Shown: piece after piece, positions 6,916 to 15,174 of the stretch
How positions within the stretch are numbered: the stretch's first letter is position 1
Layout: each line of letters begins with the position of its first letter
From: Aurantibrevibacter sp041749595
GTDB lineage: Bacteria > Bacteroidota > Bacteroidia > Flavobacteriales > Flavobacteriaceae
Assembly: GCA_041749595.1 (NCBI GenBank)
Contig: JBGTBA010000079.1
Coordinates: 1-29,453, forward strand
Reading direction: 5' to 3'
DNA length: 29,453 nt
Position numbers and translations under genes: made by a program
The notes under the pieces: generated by a model
The model's database searches: none
Told to the model about the DNA's origin: nothing
What the model saw: only the letters and a program-made list of their open reading frames with translations

Positions 6916-8031
6916 CTAATCCACTTTAACGGGCCACGTAATTACCGGATGTTCCTTTGGAGCGGTATAAGCCCCTAAAGCCTTTAAACGAAGCTCTATC
7001 TGGCTTAATTTCCCCAAGGTTTTTATTTCCAGAATGGCCGTTTCCCCAGCTTTAACTCCAAAAATGGCAGCTTTACTGTAAAAAGAATAAGGCATGGCGT
7101 TCTCAAAAAGGAGATCGCTACTGCTCACGTTCTTAAGTGCCACTTTTAAGACAGAGGTATCTTCAATATAGTTGGCACTTTCCACCGCTAGACAAGCCTT
7201 TAACAAAGGTTCCAGAAATTCTGGCCTACCCACGAGCAAGGAATTGAATACGGCCACCGTGCGGCCTGCAAATAGGGCTTCACGCATACTTTCAATGCTC
7301 TTTTCTTTGGCAAAGACCAGCGTAATTGGGCGGTGGTTCCCCTTTTCTGTATAATCCCAATCTATCAGTCCATGTATATCACTGGTACCCATAATGGTAA
7401 GATTGTGCTTTAGTGCCAATGCAAGCGATTCCTCCGCATAATCCTGTGAATTGATGACTTCAATGCCTTGCAGCTCCCTATTTTTAATACGTTCGGCCTG
7501 AAAATCACTTAAAATGGGGTTTCCGGTCTTACTTTGATCATACCATGCTGGATGGTTCCAAAACACGAAGGCATTTTGTTTTTTGGCTTCTTTGAAGGAC
7601 GTTTCCGCATTTTCGGCCAACAGCTTGTTGGCATCTTGTATAAACACGGCATTGCTATGCCCAATAGGTTCTTTTCGGGTAATTTCGGAACCGGGAACAA
7701 CTAATAACCCATGTTCATTGGCCTCTTCCAGGGCCAGATGATAGGCTCGGTTGCGGTCTGGATGCGGTATGTCGGCCTTATGGGGTTGGTATTCCAAATG
7801 CTCGGTAAGGGAAATGGCATCCAACCCTTCCCGGAGCGCTTCCATAACCCGTATAGTGGGCCATACATTGCCATCGGAAAAAACGGAATGCATGTGCAAA
7901 TCGGTTTTTAAAGTTACAAATCCTTCTATATCCGGAAATTGTAATTTGTCCATCTGTGTATGGGAATGTTGCTGGGCGGTAAGGGTACAAAACCCAAAGA
8001 AAGCAATAAGGATTAAGGGTGTTTTTTTCAT
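6916..8031 (-). CDS. Exported PHP-domain (Sb-PDE family) phosphodiesterase
   Basis: A predicted periplasmic metal-dependent phosphoesterase of 371 residues. The N-terminus MKKTPLILIAFFGFCTLTAQ is a signal peptide. The PHP metal site is visible: DLHMHSVFSDG (first two histidines), TEHLE, PGSEIT, FWNHPAWY and GTSDIHG. The C-terminal ~100 residues form a separate beta-rich domain without recognised catalytic motifs. The family includes phosphodiesterases acting on organophosphate diesters; the natural substrate here is unknown. The start was chosen as the ATG at 8031: the upstream TTG at 8047-8049 lies inside a promoter box and so cannot be transcribed. The gene stands alone, converging on era. 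Confidence 0.85.
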   Translation of the reverse strand: MKKTPLILIAFFGFCTLTAQQHSHTQMDKLQFPDIEGFVTLKTDLHMHSVFSDGNVWPTIRVMEALREGLDAISLTEHLEYQPHKADIPHPDRNRAYHLALEEANEHGLLVVPGSEITRKEPIGHSNAVFIQDANKLLAENAETSFKEAKKQNAFVFWNHPAWYDQSKTGNPILSDFQAERIKNRELQGIEVINSQDYAEESLALALKHNLTIMGTSDIHGLIDWDYTEKGNHRPITLVFAKEKSIESMREALFAGRTVAVFNSLLVGRPEFLEPLLKACLAVESANYIEDTSVLKVALKNVSSSDLLFENAMPYSFYSKAAIFGVKAGETAILEIKTLGKLSQIELRLKALGAYTAPKEHPVITWPVKVD

Positions 8032-8046
8032 GTTGGTCGGTTTTTT

Positions 8047-8073
8047 CAAATGTAATGGTATTTACTCAATCAA
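8047..8073 (-). promoter_or_regulatory. Promoter of the PHP phosphodiesterase gene (TACATTTG)
   Basis: On the minus strand TACATTTG (8047-8054) matches the -7 consensus exactly, and a TTG lies 16 bp upstream of it, one base closer than the usual range. Predicted transcription starts near 8041, about 10 nt before the ATG at 8031. Confidence 0.6.
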
Positions 8074-8196
8074 AGCAGTAAAAAATGTGGTGTTTGGGTT
8101 AAGAAAAGGTAAATTTTAACTACTTGTTTTCTAGATGCATAGGACGGAAAACTAGGGTAAGATGTCACATAATTGAAACCTATAAGTAACTAAATT

Positions 8197-9015
8197 TCAC
8201 AGACCGTTCACCGTTTCCCGTATCGCAACCAAATTGGTCAACAGTTTTTCCAAATGGTCCAGGTGCAACATATTGGCACCATCGCTCTTGGCATTTGCCG
8301 GATCAAAATGGGTTTCCATAAAAATACCGTCCACTCCAGTGGCGATGCCCGCACGGGCCATGGCTTCTATTAAATCCGGACGACCGCCCGTGACACCGGA
8401 GGATTGGTTGGGCTGTTGTAGGGAATGGGTAACATCAAGTACCACTGGCGCATATTGTTTCATGGTTGGGATTCCCCTAAAATCAACGATCATATCCTGG
8501 TAGCCAAACATGGTGCCGCGGTCGGTAATCATAACTTGCCCATTTTGGCTATCCAACACTTTTTGTACGGTATGCTTCATACTTTCCGGGCTCATGAACT
8601 GGCCTTTTTTAAGGTTCACCGCTTTCCCTGTTTTGGCGGCGGCCACCACCAAATCGGTTTGGCGGACCAAAAATGCGGGAATCTGCAACACGTCCACATA
8701 TTCGGCCGCCATAGCGGCATCAGAAATTTCATGGATGTCCGTTACCGTAGGGACATGAAAAGTTTCCGATACCATACGCAAGATCTTCAATGCCTTTTCA
8801 TCGCCAATGCCCATAAAAGAATCGACCCGAGAGCGATTGGCCTTCTTAAAACTGCCTTTAAATATGTACGGAATCTTTAGTTTATCCGTAACCGAAACTA
8901 TTTTATCCGCAATGCGAAGGGCCATTTCCTCGCCTTCTATGGCGCAGGGCCCCGAAAGCAAGAAAAAATTGTTGCTTTCGGTATGTCTTATTTGAGGGAT
9001 TTTATCTAGCTGCAT
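8197..9015 (-). CDS. kdsA: 3-deoxy-8-phosphooctulonate synthase (metal-dependent type)
   Basis: KdsA condenses phosphoenolpyruvate with arabinose 5-phosphate to give Kdo 8-phosphate, the first committed step to the Kdo of lipopolysaccharide inner core. The 272-residue TIM barrel shows LLSGPCAIEG (residues 19-28), the lysine motif IFKGSFKKANR, LQIPAFLVRQTDL, and the metal-site segments DVTHS and METHFDPANAKSDG. Cysteine 24 in GPCAIE is the residue that marks the metal-dependent class; the E. coli metal-independent class has asparagine there. The substrate arabinose 5-phosphate would come from KdsD encoded at 13999-14964. A near-consensus -7 box TATCTTTA lies about 25 bp upstream. The gene is separated by 165 bp from the next minus-strand gene, so it is probably a single transcript. 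Confidence 0.97.
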   Translation of the reverse strand: MQLDKIPQIRHTESNNFFLLSGPCAIEGEEMALRIADKIVSVTDKLKIPYIFKGSFKKANRSRVDSFMGIGDEKALKILRMVSETFHVPTVTDIHEISDAAMAAEYVDVLQIPAFLVRQTDLVVAAAKTGKAVNLKKGQFMSPESMKHTVQKVLDSQNGQVMITDRGTMFGYQDMIVDFRGIPTMKQYAPVVLDVTHSLQQPNQSSGVTGGRPDLIEAMARAGIATGVDGIFMETHFDPANAKSDGANMLHLDHLEKLLTNLVAIRETVNGL

Positions 9016-9140
9016 GCAATACTGTTTTTTTATTCCTGTAAAGATACTAGATTTTCAATCGACAGGAAATAATTCAAAACCTCTCAAAATCAATAAGATA
9101 AAAATAACATTCTTTTTTACGGCACTCAAAAAAATAGCAG

Positions 9141-9148
9141 TACCTTTG
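9141..9148 (+). promoter_or_regulatory. -7 box of typA (TACCTTTG)
   Basis: TACCTTTG is a perfect TAnnTTTG box; no good TTG is present upstream, only an A/T-rich stretch. The predicted start near 9155 leaves a ~30-nt leader that contains a small CCCG/CGGG hairpin (about 9151-9168). Confidence 0.55.
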
Positions 9149-9185
9149 CGCCCGAAATTAGCACGGGAAGCTAATGTTTAAAGGT

Positions 9186-10985
9186 ATGTCAACAACAAAG
9201 AATATTGCGATTATTGCCCACGTAGATCATGGGAAAACGACTTTGGTAGATAAGATTATGCACCATTGTCAGTTGTTTAGGGAAAACCAAAATACGGGGG
9301 AGTTGATTTTGGACAACAACGACTTGGAACGTGAAAGGGGAATCACCATTACTTCCAAGAATGTATCAGTAGTATATAAAGGTGCCAAAATTAATATTAT
9401 TGATACTCCCGGTCACGCCGATTTTGGGGGTGAGGTAGAACGGGTATTGAACATGGCAGACGGTGTGTTGCTGTTGGTCGATGCCTTTGAAGGGCCTATG
9501 CCACAGACCCGGTTTGTATTGCAAAAAGCCATTGATTTAGGTTTGAAACCTTGTGTGGTGATCAATAAGGTAGATAAGGAAAACTGTACCCCGGAAGAGG
9601 TACACGAAAAAGTTTTCGACCTTATGTACGAGCTTGGCGCCGAAGAGTGGCAGTTGGATTTTCCAACGGTATACGGTTCTGCCAAACATAATTGGATGAG
9701 CGATGATTGGAAAAACCCAACAACTTCCATTGAACCCTTATTGGATATGGTCATTGCGCATATACCTACTTTTAAAGCAGAAGAAGGGAATACCCAAATG
9801 TTGATCACTTCATTGGATTTTTCTTCATTCACAGGCCGTATCGCCATCGGAAGGTTACAGCGTGGCATCCTAAAGGAGGGCCAGCAGATTTCGTTGGTAA
9901 AACGAAACGGCAGTATAGTGAAGTCTAAAATAAAAGAACTTTTTACCTTTGAAGGATTGGGACGTCTAAAGGTTACCGAGGTGGTTACTGGCGATATCTG
10001 TGCCATTGTAGGCCTTGAAAGTTTTGAAATTGGAGATACCATTGCCGATATAGAAAAACCCGAAGGTTTAAGGACCATAGCCATAGACGAACCCACAATG
10101 AGCATGCTGTTCACCATCAATGACAGTCCTTTTTTTGGTAAGGATGGCAAGTTCGTGACCTCAAGGCATATAAAAGAACGGTTGGAGCGTGAGCTGGAGA
10201 AAAACTTGGCCCTTCGCCTACAGCCAACGGACAGTGCAGATAAATTCATGGTTTATGGCCGTGGGGTACTCCACCTTTCCGTATTGATAGAAACCATGCG
10301 ACGTGAAGGGTATGAACTACAGATAGGCCAGCCTCAAGTGATCATAAAGGAAATCGATGGAGTGAAATGCGAACCCATAGAACACTTGACCATTGACCTT
10401 CCCGAAGAGGTATCGGGCAGGGCAGTGGAAATGGTATCCATAAGAAAAGGCGAGATGATCAGTATGGAAGCAAAAGGGAACCGTATGCTGTGCGAGTTCA
10501 TGATCCCGTCCAGGGGCATCATCGGGTTGCGAAACCAATTGTTGACGGCAACGGCGGGCGAAGCCATTATGGCACATCGCTTTAAGGAATACCAGCCCAT
10601 GAAGGGCGATATCCCACAACGCCAGAACGGTTCGTTGGTTTCTATGGAAAACGGCAGGTCCATTCCTTATTCCATAGATAAATTACAGGATAGGGGTAAA
10701 TTTTTCGTTGATCCCGGAGAGGATATTTATGAAGGCCAGGTCATTGGTGAGAACTCTCGGGGAGATGATATGACCATTAATATCACAAAAACAAAGAAGC
10801 TCTCCAACGTGCGTTCCTCGGGAGCGGATGATAAGGCCAGAATTGTCCCCGCTTTAAAATTCTCTTTGGAAGAAGCTTTGGAATACATCCAAAAAGATGA
10901 ATATGTTGAGGTTACCCCAAAACATTTGAGGCTTCGAAAAATATACCTGACAGAGAACGATAGGAAGCGGAACAGAATCAATTGA
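9186..10985 (+). CDS. typA: Translational GTPase TypA/BipA
   Basis: TypA is a ribosome-binding GTPase related to EF-G that supports 50S assembly and stress or low-temperature growth. The protein of 599 residues shows the G1 motif AHVDHGKTT near the N-terminus, the switch RGITITSKN, G3 DTPGHADFGGEVER, and G4 NKVDKE, followed by the EF-G-like domains and the BipA-specific C-terminal domain (FVDPGEDIYEGQVIGENSR). I prefer the ATG at 9186 (MSTTKNIAIIAHVDHGK) because family members begin within a few residues of the IAIIAH strand; an in-frame ATG at 9174 would add MFKG. Stop is followed by a clear terminator. It is monocistronic. Confidence 0.97.
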   Translation: MSTTKNIAIIAHVDHGKTTLVDKIMHHCQLFRENQNTGELILDNNDLERERGITITSKNVSVVYKGAKINIIDTPGHADFGGEVERVLNMADGVLLLVDAFEGPMPQTRFVLQKAIDLGLKPCVVINKVDKENCTPEEVHEKVFDLMYELGAEEWQLDFPTVYGSAKHNWMSDDWKNPTTSIEPLLDMVIAHIPTFKAEEGNTQMLITSLDFSSFTGRIAIGRLQRGILKEGQQISLVKRNGSIVKSKIKELFTFEGLGRLKVTEVVTGDICAIVGLESFEIGDTIADIEKPEGLRTIAIDEPTMSMLFTINDSPFFGKDGKFVTSRHIKERLERELEKNLALRLQPTDSADKFMVYGRGVLHLSVLIETMRREGYELQIGQPQVIIKEIDGVKCEPIEHLTIDLPEEVSGRAVEMVSIRKGEMISMEAKGNRMLCEFMIPSRGIIGLRNQLLTATAGEAIMAHRFKEYQPMKGDIPQRQNGSLVSMENGRSIPYSIDKLQDRGKFFVDPGEDIYEGQVIGENSRGDDMTINITKTKKLSNVRSSGADDKARIVPALKFSLEEALEYIQKDEYVEVTPKHLRLRKIYLTENDRKRNRIN

Positions 10986-11007
10986 GGGGAAAAGATAAAA
11001 ACCAATA

Positions 11008-11038
11008 AAGCCCCTAAGACTTATTCAGGGGCTTTTTT
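11008..11038 (+). terminator. Terminator after typA
   Basis: Stem AAGCCCCT (11008-11015) and AGGGGCTT (11027-11034) with an 11-nt loop, followed by a run of six T (11033-11038). The stem overlaps the stop codon region of the convergent ppgK gene and may also serve that gene. Confidence 0.85.
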
Positions 11039-11792
11039 ATACAGGGCTATTTTCTTCCTTTTTGGAACAGGCCACCGCCGCCCCGATAATCCCCGCATTA
11101 TTTTCCAGAACAGAGGCAATGACAGGGGTTTCTATTTTGATTTGATCCTTAAATTCGTTCCAGTCTTTTGAAATGCCCCCACCAAGAATGATGAGATCCG
11201 GAGAGACAATGAGCTCTATAAGGGAAAGGAACTTGTTTAAACGTTTCCCCCATTTTTCGTAGCTGAGCATTTTTAAATCTTTTATGGAAGGGGCTGCCCA
11301 AGATTCTATTTTGTCATATTTTTTATAGGGTATTTGTCCCAATTCAAAATTTGGGATCAAACGGCCGTCCAAAAAGGCACCACTTCCCAAGCCCGTACCT
11401 AAGGTAATCATAACCACAAGTCCATCCTTATTTTTCCCGACCCCATAATTCATTGCGGCATACCCCGCAGCATCGGCATCGTTAATGACCGTAACGGGAA
11501 GTCCTGTTGCGGCACTGAAAAGGTCATCTACCTTTAGGCCTTTCCAGCTTTTGTGCAAATTGCCATACGATTTGCAAACCCCGTGTTTTATTACGGTAGG
11601 GAATCCAACTCCAATGGGACCGTTGTATTTAAAATGGGCCACGATCTGGGCCACCATTGCTGCCATTTCATTGGGCTTTCGGGATTCCGGGGTAGCTATC
11701 CTAAAGCGCTCCGTTGTCATTTCCCCGGTTTCTATATTCACCAAAGCGCCTTTTATTCCCGAGCCGCCAACATCTATACCAAGAATTTCCAT
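11037..11792 (-). CDS. ppgK: Polyphosphate glucokinase (ROK family)
   Basis: A cytosolic 251-residue sugar kinase that phosphorylates glucose, probably using polyphosphate as the phosphoryl donor. The N-terminal phosphate loop GIDVGGSGIKGA, the segment GVGFPTVIKHGV with HKSWKG, the catalytic NDADAAGYA, ITLGTGLGSGAF and the C-terminal LGGGISKDW are all present. The PTVIKHG and HKSWKG pattern is that of PPGK rather than ATP glucokinases, and the classical ROK zinc-finger CxCGxxGC is absent. The start was set at the ATG at 11792 because the conserved fold begins there; the frame remains open upstream without homology. A TTTCTTTG near 11815-11826 could be a degenerate -7 box. Donor specificity is inferred from family. 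Confidence 0.85.
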   Translation of the reverse strand: MEILGIDVGGSGIKGALVNIETGEMTTERFRIATPESRKPNEMAAMVAQIVAHFKYNGPIGVGFPTVIKHGVCKSYGNLHKSWKGLKVDDLFSAATGLPVTVINDADAAGYAAMNYGVGKNKDGLVVMITLGTGLGSGAFLDGRLIPNFELGQIPYKKYDKIESWAAPSIKDLKMLSYEKWGKRLNKFLSLIELIVSPDLIILGGGISKDWNEFKDQIKIETPVIASVLENNAGIIGAAVACSKKEENSPV

Positions 11793-12013
11793 GTACCTAA
11801 TTAGAATTTTACGGCACAAAGAAACAAAAACTTTTCGGGATGCCGAGATTTGAGGTGAAGTACTAGCCAATAAAATTAAAAATAGACAACATTGCCCATG
11901 CAACCCTGGAGCCTCAATATATTAGGCTTATTTAATATCCATATCTGCATAAACGCTTGGATTCAATTGTGCTTAAATCCATGAGTGCTTCCTTATTTTT
12001 GAAATAAAAACAG

Positions 12014-12754
12014 CTAAAAATCCAATTTCTTTTTGCGAAGTTCAAAATTTTGTCCCAAATATACCTTACGGACCATTTCGTCTGCGGCCAAATCTTCCGG
12101 AATGCCCGATTTTAATATACCGCCTTCGAACATGAGGTACGAGCGTTCGGTAATGGCCAAAGTTTCCTGCACGTTATGGTCGGTAATTAAAATGCCGATG
12201 TTTTTGTCTTTTAACTGGGCCACAATACGTTGTATATCCTCTACCGCAACAGGGTCCACCCCCGCAAAGGGTTCATCCAATAAAATGAATTTGGGATCCG
12301 TTGCCAGAGCCCTTGCAATTTCGGTACGTCGGCGCTCCCCACCGGACAATAGATCGCCCCTGTTTTTACGGATATGTCCCAGACCAAACTCTTCAATGAG
12401 CGACTCCATTTTCATTTCCTGTTCTTTTTTGCTCATTTTGGTCAATTGTAGGACGCTCAGAATATTCTTTTCAATGCTCAATTTACGAAAAACGGATGCT
12501 TCCTGGGCCAAATAGCCGATCCCATTCTGTGCCCTTTTGTACATAGGGAATTTGGTGATTTCCATATCATCCAAAAAGATTTTCCCCCCATTGGGGGTAA
12601 TAAGCCCTACAATCATGTAAAAAGATGTGGTTTTTCCCGCTCCGTTGGGCCCAAGTAGGCCCACAATTTCGCCTTGGTTTACTTCCAAAGAAATCCCCTT
12701 TACCACCTGTCGCCCCCTATAGGACTTCATTATGTTTTTTGCGCTAAGTTTCAT
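12014..12754 (-). CDS. lptB: LPS export ABC transporter ATP-binding protein LptB
   Basis: LptB powers extraction of lipopolysaccharide from the inner membrane by the LptFG permease and its transfer to the LptC-A-DE bridge. The 246-residue protein contains the Walker A GPNGAGKTT, a Q-loop in GIGYLAQEASVFRKLS, the signature LSGGERRR, the Walker B FILLDEPFAGVDP and the switch ITDHNVQET. The GYLAQEASVFRKL segment and length are typical of LptB. It is the last gene of a minus-strand operon kdsD-tatC-AhpD-like-lptB, 59 bp after the AhpD-like gene. Linkage to kdsD puts Kdo precursor supply and LPS export in one transcript. Confidence 0.95.
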   Translation of the reverse strand: MKLSAKNIMKSYRGRQVVKGISLEVNQGEIVGLLGPNGAGKTTSFYMIVGLITPNGGKIFLDDMEITKFPMYKRAQNGIGYLAQEASVFRKLSIEKNILSVLQLTKMSKKEQEMKMESLIEEFGLGHIRKNRGDLLSGGERRRTEIARALATDPKFILLDEPFAGVDPVAVEDIQRIVAQLKDKNIGILITDHNVQETLAITERSYLMFEGGILKSGIPEDLAADEMVRKVYLGQNFELRKKKLDF

Positions 12755-12813
12755 AGTGTTCGGTTTCCAAAACTAACCATATAATTATTTGCATGGTGTT
12801 CTTTGCGGAATTT

Positions 12814-13164
12814 TTAACCTTCTTGTTGCTCCAAAGCTTCCCAATACTCATAGGCCCGTCTTAAGTGCGGAACGACTATAGTCCCTCCCACCAAGGTGGC
12901 AATGCCCAGGGTTTCCATTATCTCTGCTTTGGTGGCACCTTCCTTAAAGGAACTTTGCAAATGGTACTTTACACAATCATCACAGCGCAGGACCGCAGAG
13001 GCCACCAATCCTAAAAGTTCTTTGGTCTTAACATCCAATGCCCCGTTTGCATAGGCATTGGTGTCCAAGTTGAATATTCTTTTTATGATTTTGTTGTTGT
13101 TGGCCAACAACTTTTCGTTCATTTTGGAACGATAGGCATTAAACTCTTCAACTGGATTTGACAT
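12814..13164 (-). CDS. AhpD-like carboxymuconolactone decarboxylase family protein
   Basis: A small 116-residue all-alpha protein of the AhpD/CMD fold. It carries a CxxC pair in LRCDDCVKYHLQS, the arrangement of AhpD-type disulfide reductases, followed by the family pattern AEIMETLGIATLVGGT. It may act as a thiol-disulfide or peroxide-related enzyme; true carboxymuconolactone decarboxylation is unlikely. Its start overlaps the end of tatC by 17 bp and lptB follows, so it is expressed with envelope genes, but no direct role there can be stated. Confidence 0.88.
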   Translation of the reverse strand: MSNPVEEFNAYRSKMNEKLLANNNKIIKRIFNLDTNAYANGALDVKTKELLGLVASAVLRCDDCVKYHLQSSFKEGATKAEIMETLGIATLVGGTIVVPHLRRAYEYWEALEQQEG

Positions 13165-13999
13165 TGGCTTTTCTCTTTTTTTCTTTTTTCGCTTCTTGTT
13201 TCAATACAAATGCCGAAATATAGATACTTATTTGGTACAAAAACAGTATAGGTATTGCGACTACGATTTGACTGGCCACATCGGGCGGTGTAATGACCGC
13301 TGATACTACCAATACTATAACCAGGGCGATTTTCCTGTATTTACGCAGGACCTCCGGGGTTACCAAACCTATTTTTGTTAGAAAGAAAATGATGATGGGG
13401 AGCTCAAAGATCAGCCCACATGCAATAACCGCCGCCCTTACGGTGGAGATATAGGAAGCCAGATCGATGTCATTAAAAACTTCTTTGCTTACGGTATACC
13501 CTCCCAAGAAATTTATGGATAGCGGGGCTACCACATAATATCCGAACAGGACACCGCTAAAAAACAAAAACGACGCCACGAAGATGAACCCCTTGGCGTT
13601 TTTCCGTTCATTTTCGTACAGTCCGGGGCCTATGAATTTCCAAAATTCATATAGGATATAAGGAAAACCAACTATAAATCCGGCCCAAATGGAAGTCCAG
13701 AGATGTGCGGAAAACTGTCCTGCCATTTCCCTGCTCTGTATCCTGAACAGGGGTTCATTGCTGCAAAAGGCCTCGCTAAACCCCAACAATTTAGATAACT
13801 TGCAGAAAACCCGATAAGTGGGAAAATCCGGTTTTTTCGGGCCAAAAATAACCGTATCAAAAATAAAATCCTTCATTATAAAGGCCACTAGGCCAATAAT
13901 CACCACCGCCATGGTAGATCGTATCAAATGCCATCGCAGCTCCTCCAAATGATCTAAAAAAGACATCTCGTTGGGTGTCTTGCCTATTTTTTTTGCCAT
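13148..13999 (-). CDS. tatC: Twin-arginine translocase subunit TatC
   Basis: TatC is the receptor subunit that recognises twin-arginine signal peptides and, with TatA/B, exports folded proteins. The 283-residue protein begins with the conserved FLDHLEELRWHLIRS and has six hydrophobic segments. Between the second and third lies the conserved FPYILYEFWKFIGPGLYENERK region (periplasmic cap and following loop), then GYYVVAPLSINFLGG. A larger-than-average periplasmic loop at about residues 50-95 contains two cysteines, as often seen in Bacteroidota TatC. The ATG overlaps the stop codon of kdsD by one base (TAATG). No tatA is in the window. Confidence 0.95.
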   Translation of the reverse strand: MAKKIGKTPNEMSFLDHLEELRWHLIRSTMAVVIIGLVAFIMKDFIFDTVIFGPKKPDFPTYRVFCKLSKLLGFSEAFCSNEPLFRIQSREMAGQFSAHLWTSIWAGFIVGFPYILYEFWKFIGPGLYENERKNAKGFIFVASFLFFSGVLFGYYVVAPLSINFLGGYTVSKEVFNDIDLASYISTVRAAVIACGLIFELPIIIFFLTKIGLVTPEVLRKYRKIALVIVLVVSAVITPPDVASQIVVAIPILFLYQISIYISAFVLKQEAKKEKKRKANVKSS

Positions 14000-14964
14000 T
14001 ATAATATACCTTCGTTTATCAAGTTGTGCAAATGTACCACACCCATGTATTTCCCACTGTTTACAGCCAATAATTGTGATATCCCTTTTTCTTGCATCAG
14101 TTCCAATGCCTGTACCGCCAATACGTGGCTGTCAATGGTTTTTGGGTTGGAAGTCATGATGTCTTCGGCTTTCAATCCGTTTATGGTGTCGTACTTATTC
14201 AACATTCTACGGATGTCCCCATCGGTTATAATTCCTACAATTTCATCTTTATGGATAACTGCCGTTACCCCCAGCATTTTTTCGGAAATCTCCACGATTA
14301 CTTTTTTGACGTCGGCATCTAGAGCCACCTGTGGCTTCAGGTTATTGCCTATAATGTCTGACACGCGCAGGTACAGGCGTTTGCCCAAAGTCCCTCCCGG
14401 GTGGTATTTTGCAAAATCCTTGCCACTAAAGCCCTTAAGTTCCAAGAGGCAAATGGCGAGCGCATCTCCCATCACCAATTGCGCGGTAGTGCTCGTTGTT
14501 GGGGCCAGATTGTTGGGACAAGCCTCTTTGGCCACAAAAGTGTTCAGGACAAAGTCTACGTTCTTTGCAAGAAAAGATTCCATATTCCCTGTTATCCCGA
14601 TCAATTTGTTTTTCCCTCTTTTAATAAGGGGGACCAACATTTTTATTTCCGCGGTGTTCCCACTTTTGGATATTAAGATTACCACATCATTATCCTGTAT
14701 GGTACCCAGATCGCCGTGGATCGCATCTGCCGCATGCATGAATAGTGCGGGCGTACCTGTGGAATTTAAGGTGGCCACGATTTTGGATGCGATGATGGCA
14801 CTTTTTCCCACACCGGAAATAACCACCCTTCCTTTGGATTTTATGATACAGTTTACCGTATTGGAGAAATCTTCATTTAACAAAGAAACCAAATTGTGTA
14901 TGGCCCCGCTCTCTATCTCAATCGTTTTCTTTGCTATGTCAAGTATAGCTTTGGTATTGCTCAA
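13999..14964 (-). CDS. kdsD: Arabinose-5-phosphate isomerase KdsD (KpsF/GutQ family)
   Basis: It interconverts ribulose 5-phosphate and arabinose 5-phosphate, supplying KdsA. The 321-residue protein has an N-terminal SIS domain (about 40-175) with SGVGKSAIIASKIVATL, HAADAIHGDLG and LISKSGNTAEI, and two C-terminal CBS domains (about 205-265 and 275-321) with GIITDGDIRRML. The histidine in HGDLG is the expected catalytic residue. It is the first gene of the operon that continues with tatC, an AhpD-like gene and lptB, and is divergent from recQ across 210 bp. No convincing -7 box was found upstream. Confidence 0.95.
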   Translation of the reverse strand: MSNTKAILDIAKKTIEIESGAIHNLVSLLNEDFSNTVNCIIKSKGRVVISGVGKSAIIASKIVATLNSTGTPALFMHAADAIHGDLGTIQDNDVVILISKSGNTAEIKMLVPLIKRGKNKLIGITGNMESFLAKNVDFVLNTFVAKEACPNNLAPTTSTTAQLVMGDALAICLLELKGFSGKDFAKYHPGGTLGKRLYLRVSDIIGNNLKPQVALDADVKKVIVEISEKMLGVTAVIHKDEIVGIITDGDIRRMLNKYDTINGLKAEDIMTSNPKTIDSHVLAVQALELMQEKGISQLLAVNSGKYMGVVHLHNLINEGIL

Positions 14965-15174
14965 TGTAATATTAAAATTTAGTGATGGTATTCCTAAAAG
15001 AATGTATTATATTTAAGATTACAAAACTACATAAACTTAAGATATAAGATATTTTAAATTGACACAAAATTAATGGGTTCCCCAAAAGCCGGCCGTGTGT
15101 TGATATATCTTGTTTTAATGGATAGTGCTGTTTTGGGTTTAGTGAATAAAACGATATAAATAGTAATACATGCC

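Noticed and set aside
9413..10249. Minus-strand frame of 278 codons inside typA
   Set aside because: Antisense shadow of a conserved gene; serine-rich low-complexity translation without motifs.
14024..15016. Plus-strand frame of 330 codons over kdsD
   Set aside because: Antisense shadow of kdsD, whose SIS and CBS motifs are unambiguous.
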